Shown in pieces: positions 1 to 10,037 of a stretch of DNA of 64,000 nt. Below the pieces are notes generated by a model. It had not been told where the DNA came from. It ran no database searches and worked only from the letters and a program-made list of their open reading frames with translations. Origin of the DNA: Schizochytrium sp. CCTCC M209059. Taxonomy: Eukaryota; Sar; Bigyra; Thraustochytrida; Thraustochytriidae. How positions within the stretch are numbered: position 1 is the first letter of the stretch; the number at the start of each line of letters is the position of its first letter. The stretch covers positions 1-64,000 of the forward strand of contig KN805451.1 in the NCBI GenBank assembly GCA_000818945.1, written 5' to 3'. The translations under genes and the position numbers were made by a program.

Positions 1-1684
1 GAAATTTGTCAACATCAAGGTTGGTAGTCTACCCCCTTCATATAAATTTGAACACGCTGACGATCCGGAGTCCGTCACAGGCTGGCACTGAGCCTGAGCC
101 TGCGGCCGCCGCGGCGGCGGCGTGAGTCCGAGTCACTGAGTCACCAGTCCAGCAGTGCAGTGCAGTGGGCAAAGGGATGAGCGCGAGGAGCAGATGCGCG
201 ACGAGGACGAGGACGAGGACGAGGACGCTGCTTTGCTCAAGGCGACCCACGACTAGTTGTCGGTCGGATAAGTCGTTGGTCGATCGATTTGCGTCTGTGT
301 GTGTGTTACTACTCTACGCGGCCAGAGAAACCAAGCAAGCAAGGACGCATGCAAGCACACAAGTACGTAAGCACGTAAGCAAGCAAGCATGCAAGCAAGC
401 AAACGAGCATGCAAGAGCAAGAAAGCAAGGAGGAGAAAGCGGCCGAGCTCGCCTTTGTCGTCCGCTCGTCGTCATGCACCGGCGCTTCTCGGTGATGTGG
501 CGGGAACCCCGTAAGGCAGTGGAAGTTCCCGTCCCCTCGCATCAAGTTGTTTCGGCAGCAGTGGCGATTTGTGCGGCCGCGGCCGCAGCGAGATAGATCT
601 CACTGGCTACAGCTGCTAGTAATTCTCCAAGTCCGTGGGTAGAGACACCCGAGTGGTTCTTGACCAGCCAGCTGCAGCCAGCATGCCATGCCCAGCACCC
701 GCGCCGAAGCCAAAACGAGCCTCGCCCAGCAGCGACGAGCCAGCACGGCGCGGCGTGGTCTTTTCGCAAGACACTGGCTGCCAGTACATACCCGTACGTA
801 CAACGCGGCTCCGGGCCTGCCTTCGTACTACGACAGAGCGAGCGAGCGAGCGAGCTGCTCTGCTCTGCTGCTGCAAGAGTCCAAGCGATTATCTCGCATG
901 ATGCGCGGATTCCCCTGCTCGCAGTCGCCGCGGTCGCTGCAGCTGGCTCGTGCGCCGTTCGGCCGCCGCTGCCATTTATCGCAGGCTTGCTCACATACAC
1001 GCAGGCATGCCTTCCTGCCCAGCGCCGCTCCCCGACGCCTTCCCGCTCCCCTCGGTCGACTCGACAAGCGGCGGCCCCAGCGTCCGCGCAAGACATCGCA
1101 GATTTCCTTGTCGCCGGCGGCGCATTTCCCGGTGGGGATCTGAAGCCCGCGCCGCAGGTCGCTTTGTGCACGTCCGTACGAGCGTATGTGTGCGAGCTGC
1201 GATGGCGCGGCGGCCGCTGGCACGTTTCCACGGGCCGCCCAGCGTCGCGCAGCCGAGGCAGCCGGGCGGGCGCGCGGCCGCGGCCCCCCGGCCCGGTGGC
1301 TGCTGCGCGGGCGCGGAGGGGCGACCGGCGGCGAGGCGTCGCGCGGCGAGCTTGGCGGCGAGCTTGGAGGCGGGTTGGGCTTGGCGGCGAGGCGAGGGAC
1401 GTGGCGGGGGCGCATCTTGCGGATCACTTTGTTTTGCAGGGCGGCGGTAGGAGGGCCTAGCGCCCGGCTAGGCGAAGGGCGCGGCACGTGCAGCGAGCGA
1501 GAGGCTGCGCAAGGCGCTGGTATACTGCGGCGAGTCAGCGGGTCGAGGCGAGACGCGGCGCTGCTCGGCAGAGCGACTGGCAGCAGCAGACCGGGAAAGC
1601 GCGGGGGGGCTGAGGAGGCGAGCGAGCGGCGCGGGAGGCCGAACGAAGCGTCGAGCGAGCGGGCGGAGAGAAGAGGCGGAGACG
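1..1684. other. Intergenic/5' region, no supported gene
   Basis: No open frame here resembles a protein; the translations are low-complexity Arg/Ala/Ser. The stretch holds a (GAGGAC)n run around 200-227, a degenerate AAGC/ATGC tetranucleotide tract around 331-432, a short GCGA tract near 836-855, and very GC-rich DNA up to the WD40 gene at 1685. It probably contains that gene's promoter and 5' UTR. The left edge could hold the end of an unseen neighbour, but nothing supports one. Confidence 0.6.
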
Positions 1685-3091
1685 ATGGGCCGCGAGATTC
1701 AAGGGTACGTGTGCTCCGTGGCCCAGTCCGAGAAGCTCGTGGTGGCGGCCTGCGCCAACGATGAGACGATGCTCCGCGCGTGGACCAAGGAGGGCGACCT
1801 GGTGTGGCAGGGGGAGGCGCCCAACAGGCAAGATGCGCGCACCGTGGCCATCGAGGGGACCTTGCTTCTTGTTGGAACCGCCAAAGGTGGACTCTATCTC
1901 ATGAACGTTCTTGACGGTGCTATCGTACACTCGCTCCAAGGACACCTTGGGACGATCTTTTGCGCAGTCATCGATGGTGACGAGATTGTTTCCGGATCCG
2001 ACGACAACTCGATTCGGGTGTGGAGCAAGGCGACCGGCTCGCGCATCACGTTTATTCAGACCACGGCGACGGTGTGCGCTCTGGCCTCCTTTGGCGATTA
2101 CATTGTAGGCGGCTTGTACGACCGCACCGTTCGCGTCTACGACAAAGCGAGCGGGAACCAGCTTCACGTTCTCTCTGAGGCTCTCAAACCGATCTCCTCG
2201 GTGGCGCTCGACGCGCAACGCTTGGTCAGCGGGGCCTGGGACAACATCGTGAGGGTGTACGAAGTGCCCTCCTTTGCGCTCATTTACGAACTTGGCGACA
2301 ACAAAAGCCCTGTGCACTCGATCGCACTCCACGGTGATCTCATTGCAAGCGGTGCCGAAGATACGACCATCAGCGTCTGGGACGCTACGAACGGAGAGTT
2401 GCTCCATGTGCTCGAAGGCCATACCTCGTGGGTGCTCTCTGTCTCGCTCTTTGGCTCGGAACTTGCCAGCGGAGCTTGGGATAAGAGTGTTCGGATCTGG
2501 GATGCAAGCACTGGAGAGCTAAAGCGCGTCTTGGACGGCACGGAGACCGAGGTGCCTATTGAAGACGTCTTTGCCGCCAGTGAGATCATTGAATTAGATG
2601 GTGACGAAGAAGAGGAAGAGCAAGAAGTAGAGGAAGAAGAGGAGGAGGGAGAGGAGGAGGAGAATGCTGAAGAAGATTCTGAAGAAGAGGATCCCGAAGA
2701 AGAGGACGAGGACGAGGACGAGGTTGAGGACGAGGTTGAGGACGAGGACGAGGAGGGGGAAGATCTCGATGTCGAAGACGAATCTGAAGAGGAAGAAGAA
2801 GAAGATCACGATGTCGAAGACGAATCTGAAGAGGAAGAAGAAGAAGATCATCTTGAAGATGAAGATCATCTTGAAGATGAAGCTGAAGCGGAAGAAGGAG
2901 AAGAAGAAGAGTCTGATGACGATGAGTTGGAAGACGATATTCCGCGCAGCACAACGGAGATTCCTGTCAAGACGAGCGCTCTGATCCCCTCCCAGTTCGA
3001 GGACGAGGAAGACGAGGAAGACGACGATGAAAAAAAAAAAGAGGAACCTGAGGAGTCTCCTGCTCCGACGTCGTGCTGCATTCTTCAATAG
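1685..3091 (+). CDS. WD40 beta-propeller protein with acidic tail and C-terminal CaaX motif
   Basis: 468 residues. Residues 1 to about 290 form about seven WD40 blades, with repeated S/G-x-WD-x-(S/T)-V-R-(V/I)-W strands such as SGSDDNSIRVW and SGAWDKSVRIWD, so a protein-binding propeller is expected. Residues from about 300 to 440 are almost wholly Glu/Asp and contain a 42-bp tandem duplication in the DNA (2768-2809 and 2810-2851). The protein ends ...SCCILQ, which fits a CaaX prenylation box (CILQ, farnesyl-type because of the final Gln) with a neighbouring Cys that could be palmitoylated. This suggests membrane tethering. ATG at 1685 opens the frame directly ahead of the first blade. I cannot assign an orthologue; function is unknown beyond scaffold. 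It converges with the serine hydrolase gene, leaving 294 bp. Confidence 0.85.
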   Translation: MGREIQGYVCSVAQSEKLVVAACANDETMLRAWTKEGDLVWQGEAPNRQDARTVAIEGTLLLVGTAKGGLYLMNVLDGAIVHSLQGHLGTIFCAVIDGDEIVSGSDDNSIRVWSKATGSRITFIQTTATVCALASFGDYIVGGLYDRTVRVYDKASGNQLHVLSEALKPISSVALDAQRLVSGAWDNIVRVYEVPSFALIYELGDNKSPVHSIALHGDLIASGAEDTTISVWDATNGELLHVLEGHTSWVLSVSLFGSELASGAWDKSVRIWDASTGELKRVLDGTETEVPIEDVFAASEIIELDGDEEEEEQEVEEEEEEGEEEENAEEDSEEEDPEEEDEDEDEVEDEVEDEDEEGEDLDVEDESEEEEEEDHDVEDESEEEEEEDHLEDEDHLEDEAEAEEGEEEESDDDELEDDIPRSTTEIPVKTSALIPSQFEDEEDEEDDDEKKKEEPEESPAPTSCCILQ

Positions 3092-3385
3092 TCTTCTCTT
3101 TCATCACGGTCGCATATTATTCTCCAAAAAGGCCCCTGCACTGTTTTTGCTTCCAATTACGAGAGTGTTCACCACCCACTCGCTTCGTCTCTGAATTTAG
3201 CCCATGAGCACCTCTGATCATATAGGAAGAAGCGCAGGAGCACAGGCTGTTATTGCGGCCCTCACTACATGTATATACACGAGCGAATTGAACAGTATGA
3301 AGAAAATGATTTAGTTATTATGTGCTGCCTGCAGTGTTGCTGATAATTCCGGGTGTAGGCAAAGATGTCGAGCCTAATGAACGAT

Positions 3386-4858
3386 TTAGCTCGTAGACTC
3401 CTTCGTTAATGATCTGGACTGCTCTTCAGCTTGCTCAACGCAAGCGACAACTGCTTTCTGCAGACGGATAAAACGTTCGTCGCAGAGTCCAAAGAGAGAC
3501 CCAAACCGATTACCATTCATGGCGTAAGCGACGCCGACCTGAAGATCTTCGTTCCAAATCACTTGCGAGCCACCAAATCCGCCCCATCCCACAAAACCAC
3601 TCGAGGACGGATCCCATGTGGGCCCACCAAACTTGCAAAAGCCGCCCTTGGTGAAAGAGGTTTCCAAGCCCAAAGCGCTGTCATATTTGGTGACCGGATC
3701 TCCGACCGCAGCATCGTGAACGTCCTCGGGCAGCAGCGCGCGTCGGGCCATTGCATCGGCCAGCTTGCCCAAAGACCGGGCATTCGAGCGCACACCGGCC
3801 GACCCAATCTCGGCGTCGTGCGCCCGTCGGTCGTTGAACCACGTATCTTGATCAGTCGTCTCAGAGGTATCAATGCAACTGAAGCTTCGCGCAAGCGGCG
3901 ACGAAGGATCCCCATGACTGTTCATACGATACGAGTCTCCTTCAAAGGAGCCACCTGTGATAAAGTTGGTATAGAAGCGCGCAAGAATGTCGCCCAAGGT
4001 ATCAAATGCAAGGGGGGAGACCAGATTCTTTTCCGCTTCGGTTCCAGGCCCCAAGACGAAACTTGCGTCGAGGGGCACGGCCACTTCTGCGCGAAGGATC
4101 TTGCCTAATGAGCGGTGCGCTGGATCGACACGGCGTACAAGCTCGCCGGTGATAAAGTCGCGGGTCAGGGCATGATAGATGCGCGTCTTGGGCTCTTCGT
4201 CGGTCTCGAGCCAAAAGGGCGCCTGCTTAGCCAAGAAGTCAGCCATTTTGTCGAGATTGTCGCGCTCCGCAATCGATAAGAGCACCTTTTCTTCGTTGGT
4301 AAAGTACGGGAGACCAGAGTCGTGGCGTAGTACATCGGCCACGGTGATGTCCTCCTTGCCGTTTTGCGCGAATTCGGGCCAGTACTCGGACACCCTGGCC
4401 TCGTATCGTAATCTGCCCGCGGCGACCGCCTTGGCCACCACGATGGCCGACAGCGTTTTGGAGTTGCTAAAGATGACCTGATGCGAATCGGCAGTGTAGC
4501 CGGGCAGCGTGCCGCCCGCAAGATCGACGACCTTTCTGCCCTTATAGTAGGCAACAAACTGCGCGCCGCGCTCGAGTCCTTCGTCAACGTTTTGCTGGAA
4601 GGCCGCGCGCACGGCTTCAAAGCCCGGGGCCACCTCGCCTTCAACGCTACAGCTCACTGCGCGTTTCCCGATGCCGAGCACTCTGGCCCAGAGCGGAAAG
4701 CGCGGCGCGACCGCGTGCGAGATCGCCACGAGCAGCGCCGAGACCACGGCAAGACGCGTCTTGTTCAGCTTCCCGGTCCGATACGCGACCCAGAGCTCGC
4801 GAAGCGCGAGCAGCTGCACCCCGCGCTGCAGGGTGCGCGCGGACGGCCGCAGGCCCAT
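3386..4858 (-). CDS. Beta-lactamase-related serine hydrolase, membrane-anchored (LACTB/EstB-like)
   Basis: 490 residues from the ATG at 4858. A hydrophobic segment near residues 36-56 follows a basic N-terminus, so an N-terminal membrane anchor or targeting segment is likely. The rest is a class C beta-lactamase/esterase-like fold: S131-N-S-K134 is the SxxK nucleophile/base motif, and a Tyr in a YHALTRDFITGE context fits the second motif. Near the C-terminus GFVGWGGFGGSQ and GVAYAMNGNR fit the late strands seen in such eukaryotic beta-lactamase-domain proteins. Members act as esterases or peptidases rather than antibiotic-resistance enzymes; the substrate here is unknown. The open frame runs upstream to 6925, but that extension is low-complexity and antisense to the acyl-CoA synthetase, so I reject it. 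Divergent neighbour of the acyl-CoA synthetase. Confidence 0.85.
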   Translation of the reverse strand: MGLRPSARTLQRGVQLLALRELWVAYRTGKLNKTRLAVVSALLVAISHAVAPRFPLWARVLGIGKRAVSCSVEGEVAPGFEAVRAAFQQNVDEGLERGAQFVAYYKGRKVVDLAGGTLPGYTADSHQVIFSNSKTLSAIVVAKAVAAGRLRYEARVSEYWPEFAQNGKEDITVADVLRHDSGLPYFTNEEKVLLSIAERDNLDKMADFLAKQAPFWLETDEEPKTRIYHALTRDFITGELVRRVDPAHRSLGKILRAEVAVPLDASFVLGPGTEAEKNLVSPLAFDTLGDILARFYTNFITGGSFEGDSYRMNSHGDPSSPLARSFSCIDTSETTDQDTWFNDRRAHDAEIGSAGVRSNARSLGKLADAMARRALLPEDVHDAAVGDPVTKYDSALGLETSFTKGGFCKFGGPTWDPSSSGFVGWGGFGGSQVIWNEDLQVGVAYAMNGNRFGSLFGLCDERFIRLQKAVVACVEQAEEQSRSLTKESTS

Positions 4859-4988
4859 GGTCCGCGTCGCTCTTCGCTCGTTGCTCGTCGCTCGTCGCGC
4901 TTCGGTATCTTCGTCTTCTCGTCGCCGCAGCTGCTCTGCCGGTCGTCTTCGCGTCCCGTTTCCCCGTTCGCGCGAGCCAACTTGCAGG

Positions 4989-4989
<1 letters not shown>

Positions 4990-5022
<33 letters not shown>
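4990..5022 (-). repeat. (CAG)11 trinucleotide tract
   Basis: Eleven perfect CTG units on the + strand (CAG on the - strand), in the presumed 5' UTR or promoter of the serine hydrolase gene. Same motif as the much longer tract at 9838-9927. Confidence 0.95.
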
Positions 5023-5023
<1 letters not shown>

Positions 5024-5273
5024 GCCAAATCCTGCTCGGGCTCCGGGCCGACGCCGTCGGACTCTGGCGTTGCGGATATCGCTTGCGGCTGCTCTGCTCG
5101 CACCCCGCGGGACCAGGAACCCGAACCCGCGGCAAGGCGAGGCCCCCGGGTCCGGTGCCGGGCGCCCGCGCGGGGTGGTGCGGCGCGGCGGGCACACGGG
5201 ACGCGGCGGGCGGTGGCCATACCGATTGATTACAAGCCAGGTTTCGGGCCTTTCACGAGGAGACGGGGCAGAT

Positions 5274-5276
<3 letters not shown>

Positions 5277-5309
<33 letters not shown>
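5277..5309 (+). repeat. (GA)n dinucleotide tract
   Basis: About 16 uninterrupted GA units in the region upstream of the acyl-CoA synthetase gene. Confidence 0.95.
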
Positions 5310-5311
<2 letters not shown>

Positions 5312-5821
5312 GAGGATAGAATGGACTCCGACGCAGAACGGAAACGCGGAAGAGGATAGAGACCGATATAGTAAGACGCGAGCAGCGCCGCAGCGCGAGC
5401 AGATCGAGGGCGCGGCGAGAAAGGTGCGTGCGAGCGGGCGAGGATTGTCGGGCAGCTCAGCGCGGAGAAAGGTCTGGTGGAGGCCGCGGAGGGCGGGAGG
5501 AGATGCGGGATGATGGATGGGATGAGGATCGCGATGGCTGAGACGCTCGCTCACTCGAGGGGAAGTGAAAAAAGCGACCGAGGGCGATGACCTGGACGAC
5601 AGCGAGAAGGACAAGGACGTGGAGAAGGACGAGGAGGAGCACGGCAGGAGGGGAAAGGCGCGGCGACGTCGAACTGGAAAGGCGCAGGGCGACGGCGAAA
5701 GCGAGTCGGCAGCGTCGAGCGCGACGGGGTCGATGAGGAGTGGGACGAAATCTGACTGACTGCTTGTGAGACGAAGATTGACTTTGCGGTTTCGACCACA
5801 GTGACAAAGGACGGAAGAGCG

Positions 5822-7825
5822 ATGACCGGCGGCAAGATGAGCATCGAGGTGCCCGGATCGGCACGGCCCGACCTGGGCTTTGGCGCGATCCGGAGATCGA
5901 TCATCGAGACCGGCCCGCAGACCACGTTGAACGGACATCGTAGCCTCTACGAGGTCTTTCGCCTGGCTGCAGAGACGCACGGCTCGCGAAAGTGTCTTGG
6001 ACGCAGGGTCACGCTCCCGAACGGCCAGCTCGGCGGCTTCGACGAGTGGACCACATACGGAGAAGCTCTCGACCGCGCGCACAACTTTGGCGCCGGTCTT
6101 ACCAACCTTGGGCTGTGCACGCCCAACACCGACGGTCTCCAGCTCCTTGGCTTTTTCGGCAAGAACCGTCCCGAATGGGTTATTGGCGACATTGGCTGCT
6201 ACTCGCAGGGAATTGTCCCCGTGCCCATGTACGACACGCTCGGCGCAGATAGCGTCGAGTACGTGGTGCGCCAGACGGAGCTCAAGACCATGTTTTGCAC
6301 GATGGAAGAGCTCGAGCGCGTCTGCGAGGTCGCGCAAAAGGATCTCCTTGGCGCAGCCATTCTCATGGACGGCGAATTTTTCGACGAGGCTGACGTGATG
6401 CGCGCACGCCAGCAGGCCGAGGCAAGTGGTCTCAAGCTCTACACGGTACGCGAGGTCGAGGCCGTCGGCAAGGAGAACCCGGCGCCCTTGGTCCTTCCGC
6501 GGGGCGAAGACGTGGCCTTCTTTTGCTACACGAGTGGCACCACGGGCGACCCCAAGGGCGCCCTCATCCGGCATTCGGGTCTCCTGAGCTGCATGGCCTC
6601 CTTTCGCGATGTGGGCCTCATCATGACCCATGAGGATGTCTACCTTTCGTACCTCCCGCTCCCGCATGTCTTTGAGCGCGGATGCCTGTACACGGCGCTG
6701 AGTGGCGGTGCCGCGGTCGGCTTTTACGGCGGTGACACGCAGCTCATCGTCGAGGACCTCGTGGCTCTGCGCCCCACGCTCTTCCCCTCGGTACCGCGTC
6801 TCTACAACCGCATCTACGACAAGCTTCGCGCCGGCGTTGATGAGGCCGGCGGCGTCAAGAAGTGGCTCTTTGAGAAGGCTCTCGCTGCCAAAAAGGAGGG
6901 TTTGCGCGCTGGGCGTTACACGCACCCGGTATGGGATCGTCTTGTCTTCAACTCGGTCAAGGCCAAGGTCGGTCTCGACCGTGCGCGCATCATGTGCACG
7001 GGCTCTGCTCCGATCTCAAGCCACGTTCTCGAGTTCCTCCGTGCCGTCTTTGGCTGCCCCGTCCTCGAGGGCTATGGGCAGACCGAGTCCTCGCTTCTCA
7101 TTTCGGTGCCCCTTATGAACGATACTACACTCAACCACGTCGGCATTCCGGCCCCCTGCTGCGAGATTCGTCTCGAGGATGTCGCTGACATGGGCTACCG
7201 CGCCACTGACAAGAAGCATAATGGCGAGGCTTGCGAGGGTCGCGGCGAAATCTGCTTTCGTGGGCCCAACAACTTTAAGGAGTACTACCGCATGCCGGAA
7301 AAGACGGCCGAGACCATTGACGAGGACGGCTGGGTGCACACGGGAGACATTGGTCTCTGGACCCCAGAGGGTCGACTCCGTATCATTGACCGCAAGAAGA
7401 ACATCTTCAAGCTTGCGCAGGGCGAGTACGTTGCTGCTGAGAAGATCGAGAACATTATGCTTCGCTCGCCGCTCGCCGCCCAAATCTTTGTCTACGGCGA
7501 CTCTCTTCAGAGCTGCCTTGTGGCCATTGTTGTTCCGGATGCGGATGCGCTTCAAACGCGCGGCATGGCTGTCGACGATCCGGCCACCAAGCAGGCCATT
7601 TTTGACAGTGTGGTCAAGGAGGCGCGCGACGCCGCGCTCAATGGCTACGAGATCCCCAAGCGCATTCACATTAGCCCGCAGGAGCTGAACATGTTGCCTG
7701 AGCGCAACGGCCTCACCACGCTGCTTACGCCGACCTTTAAGCTTGTGCGCAACAAGGCCAAGGACTACTTTGCTCCGGAGATCGACGCCATGTACGCCGA
7801 CATCAACTCCACTTCCAAGCTCTAA
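5822..7825 (+). CDS. Long-chain acyl-CoA synthetase
   Basis: 667 residues from the ATG at 5822 (the frame is open slightly further, but 5801 is a GTG). It activates fatty acids with ATP and CoA to acyl-CoA. The ANL-superfamily P-loop YTSGTTGDPKG is at residues 236-246. Also visible are LEGYGQTESS (A5-type motif), DGWVHTGDIG with the following RIIDRKKNIFKLAQGEYVA (hinge and C-terminal lid), and a C-terminal LTPTFKLVRNK with the catalytic-lysine context. Length matches eukaryotic LACS of about 650-700 residues. No obvious signal peptide or peroxisomal C-terminal signal (it ends SKL preceded by ST: the last three residues are Ser-Lys-Leu, so a PTS1 is in fact present). The terminal SKL suggests a peroxisomal matrix enzyme feeding beta-oxidation. 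Confidence 0.95.
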   Translation: MTGGKMSIEVPGSARPDLGFGAIRRSIIETGPQTTLNGHRSLYEVFRLAAETHGSRKCLGRRVTLPNGQLGGFDEWTTYGEALDRAHNFGAGLTNLGLCTPNTDGLQLLGFFGKNRPEWVIGDIGCYSQGIVPVPMYDTLGADSVEYVVRQTELKTMFCTMEELERVCEVAQKDLLGAAILMDGEFFDEADVMRARQQAEASGLKLYTVREVEAVGKENPAPLVLPRGEDVAFFCYTSGTTGDPKGALIRHSGLLSCMASFRDVGLIMTHEDVYLSYLPLPHVFERGCLYTALSGGAAVGFYGGDTQLIVEDLVALRPTLFPSVPRLYNRIYDKLRAGVDEAGGVKKWLFEKALAAKKEGLRAGRYTHPVWDRLVFNSVKAKVGLDRARIMCTGSAPISSHVLEFLRAVFGCPVLEGYGQTESSLLISVPLMNDTTLNHVGIPAPCCEIRLEDVADMGYRATDKKHNGEACEGRGEICFRGPNNFKEYYRMPEKTAETIDEDGWVHTGDIGLWTPEGRLRIIDRKKNIFKLAQGEYVAAEKIENIMLRSPLAAQIFVYGDSLQSCLVAIVVPDADALQTRGMAVDDPATKQAIFDSVVKEARDAALNGYEIPKRIHISPQELNMLPERNGLTTLLTPTFKLVRNKAKDYFAPEIDAMYADINSTSKL

Positions 7826-8237
7826 TCATGAAGAAGAGAATGGAAAACGTTTTTGGGGATGGACGCGGAAACAGAGGCGAATGAACCATTTAAAAAAAAG
7901 AAAAGAATAACAAACAGTATTTACTACCTTTTCTTACTCTTGCAAGTCACTGCCGCCTCTTGCCTTCTTCTTGTTCTCTTTCTACGTATATTGTGGAGGA
8001 CATCTTATCTTGATCCATGAAAAGACGGAGGGTGCAAAAGATGGGCTTGGCTGCTCTGGCTTGTTCCTTGTGGTGTGGCGTGGTGTGCCACTCACATTTG
8101 GAAATGAGCGGTGAGGAGGAGGAGGAGGAGCAAGAAAAGGAGATCTTTTCACGAGAACCTGGATTGAACAAAAGGGAAAAGCAAAGGTTTTTGTTGGCTT
8201 ATTAAAGAGAGCACAGAATTGAGGAGCACAGCGCAAG
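7826..8237. other. Convergent intergenic region
   Basis: 3' flanks of the acyl-CoA synthetase and the first SPFH gene. It has A-rich and T-rich stretches (for example 7890-7910) but no ORF or RNA gene that I can support. Confidence 0.6.
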
Positions 8238-9218
8238 CTAGAGATTCAGCACTGGAGAGGCAGTGACATCGCCAGAGGTAACAAGCACGAGATTTGAAAT
8301 GAGACGAGCCCTCTCGTGACTGTCCATTCGCACTTGTGCATTCTCGAGACGTTCGACTGCATCGTTGGAAATCTCGACAGCACCCTGCACCAAGAGATTG
8401 CGCGCCTCAACCACGGCACGCGCTTGCTGCTTCTTGAGCATGGCGCTGGCAATTTCTTGGGCATAATTCAACTCGTTGAGAGCACATGTCTGGACCAGCG
8501 CACCGGCAACGTCGACTCGAGGCTGCAGCGCCTCGCGGCATCGTCGATTGATGTCTGCAGTTTGTGTCTTGAGCTCATCGTAGGTAAACCGTGAAACGAC
8601 CTCCTTGACCACGGCGGCGGCCTGCGTCTCGACAAAGGCATTAGGTCGATCCACGTTGAGCAGCGCCTTGGCCGCGTCCACGACGCGGTAGTTGAGCACG
8701 GCAGAGACGACAACAGGATTGGCGTCTGCGTCCAGCACGCGCTGTGTATTGAGCACCACGCTGATCTGGGACGTGCTTACCTTGAGCATTTCGAGCCCGC
8801 AGGGGTTCGTGAAGTGGCACCCGGGCGTTTCGTAGTGCCCCGTGAGCTTGCCAAAATGCAAGGAGATCGACTCCTCGCGGGGGTCTGCGGAAAGCAAACA
8901 AGTGAAGCACCAAGCAGAAGGGCTAGTTAGTTAGTTCGTCCCGTCGTCCATTTCGGTGTCATCGAGAGGCAATGGTCAAAGAGGGCCGAGTCTTGTCGTC
9001 GTGTCCAAGTTACGCGCGCGCAAGGCACGTGCCGTCTCGGCTCGCAAGGCAAACGTACTGAGTACCCACCAGCCGTTGATGATCGTGCAGGGAAAGGCCA
9101 GACACCCGAGCACCGTGGCCAGCGGGCTCGTGGTCAGCTCGACCTCCTTGAAGTCCGTGCCGCGGTTCATGTCCGTGACCGAGGGCGCCAGCATCATCTC
9201 GCCCGGAGGGGGGCCCAT
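8238..9218 (-). CDS. SPFH/band-7 domain protein, paralogue 1 (two exons)
   Basis: Exon 1 is 9059-9218 and exon 2 is 8238-8884, joined across a 174-bp GT-AG intron (8885-9058, donor GTACGT, acceptor CGCAG). This gives 268 residues. The splice is supported by the neighbour: joined residues read GWWVLNPREESI where paralogue 2 reads GWWTLAPKEEAI without interruption. The first 50 residues carry a hydrophobic segment with Cys (GCLAFPCTII) that could sit in or on the membrane. Then follows the SPFH domain (ETPGCHFTNPCG, VVSAVLNYRVVD, FVETQAAAVVKEVV) and a helical tail (SAMLKKQQARAVVEAR). The family (stomatin, prohibitin, flotillin) forms membrane-microdomain scaffolds. It lies head-to-head with paralogue 2. 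Confidence 0.88.
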
Positions 9219-9836
9219 CTCTCCGGGCCGCCGCGCTGCCCTCCGGAGATCGCTCGCTCTCTCGCCCGCTCGCTCGCGGAGAGGAAAGGAAAGGAAAGGA
9301 AAAGGAAAGGACGGCACGCCCCGGTCGCGAGCGGTTCGAGCTTTGCTGCAGTGGCCGAGGCGGCCGCGCAGCGCAGAACGTGCGCGCCTAGTACGGCCCC
9401 TCGCGCTGCGGCGTACACGTTGTAAGGTCTAGCCGGGAGGGGGTGTGCATTGCATTGCGTTGCCGCTGGAAATGCGCTCACTCGTACGTACAGACGCGCA
9501 CACCGCGGCAGCGGCAAGCAAGAGCGACAAGGGGAGCGCAAGCTGGCCCTCCCTCAGGCCCTGCCTCCGTGCGGCCGCAAACTGGTTTCCGGCGGCCCGG
9601 CGAGCGCGAGGACGCCGCTCGCTCGCCGGTGGTCTGTCTCTCCGAGTGCTCGCGCGGTCGGCAGCGGCCAGGGCGAGGACCGCCGCGAGCTGTACTGGGA
9701 GAAAGGAGCTCGCTCGCACGTGCCGCGTCGAGCGCCGGCGAAGGACAAGAAGAAGAAGAAGAGCCGTGGCCCGTACTCGTGCGCTGGAGAAGAGCGTAGG
9801 AGCGGGCGGTGAGCGACGTGCAGAGAGCTAGCAGCC

Positions 9837-9930
<94 letters not shown>

Positions 9931-10037
9931 GAGGAGGAGGAGGGGTACCACTGCAAACCGACTGTTTGAACGGCGTCGTCGAGCAGGTAGAAAGAACCCT
10001 TAGCGACGCGCACTCTCGTACTCCACGGAAAAAAATC
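9219..10037. promoter_or_regulatory. Shared divergent promoter region of the SPFH pair
   Basis: 819 bp between the two SPFH start codons. It contains AAAGG repeats (about 9283-9310), a (CAG)30(GAG)5 tract at 9838-9942 and no credible gene; the frames through it are homopolymer translations. It presumably drives both paralogues. Confidence 0.6.
9838..9942 (+). repeat. (CAG)30(GAG)5 trinucleotide tract
   Basis: Thirty perfect CAG units (9838-9927) followed by five GAG units (9928-9942), ending about 95 bp before the ATG of the second SPFH gene. It is therefore in its promoter or 5' UTR and not in a coding frame. Confidence 0.97.

Larger units (their letters stand above)
4859..5821. promoter_or_regulatory. 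Divergent intergenic/promoter region with CTG and GA microsatellites
   Basis: It separates the serine hydrolase (leftward) from the acyl-CoA synthetase (rightward) and must hold both promoters and 5' UTRs. It contains (CTG)11 at 4990-5022, read as CAG on the hydrolase strand and about 130 bp upstream of its ATG, and a 33-bp (GA)n tract at 5277-5309. No coding potential apart from low-complexity frames. Confidence 0.6.

Noticed and set aside
542..1487. Several 150-260 codon frames near the left edge
   Set aside because: Arg/Ala/Ser-rich on both strands at once, as expected from GC-rich DNA; no domain seen.
3386..4858. Reading the beta-lactamase-fold gene as antibiotic resistance
   Set aside because: The SxxK fold is shared with eukaryotic esterases and peptidases, and the gene lies among ordinary nuclear genes.
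4859..6925. Upstream extension of the serine hydrolase frame to 1179 codons
   Set aside because: The extra residues are low-complexity and run antisense through the acyl-CoA synthetase; the ATG at 4858 starts the recognisable protein.
9478..10003. Frames with poly-Leu, poly-Ala, poly-Ser or poly-Cys around the CAG tract
   Set aside because: They are all readings of one microsatellite, open in every frame, and lack any conserved flank.
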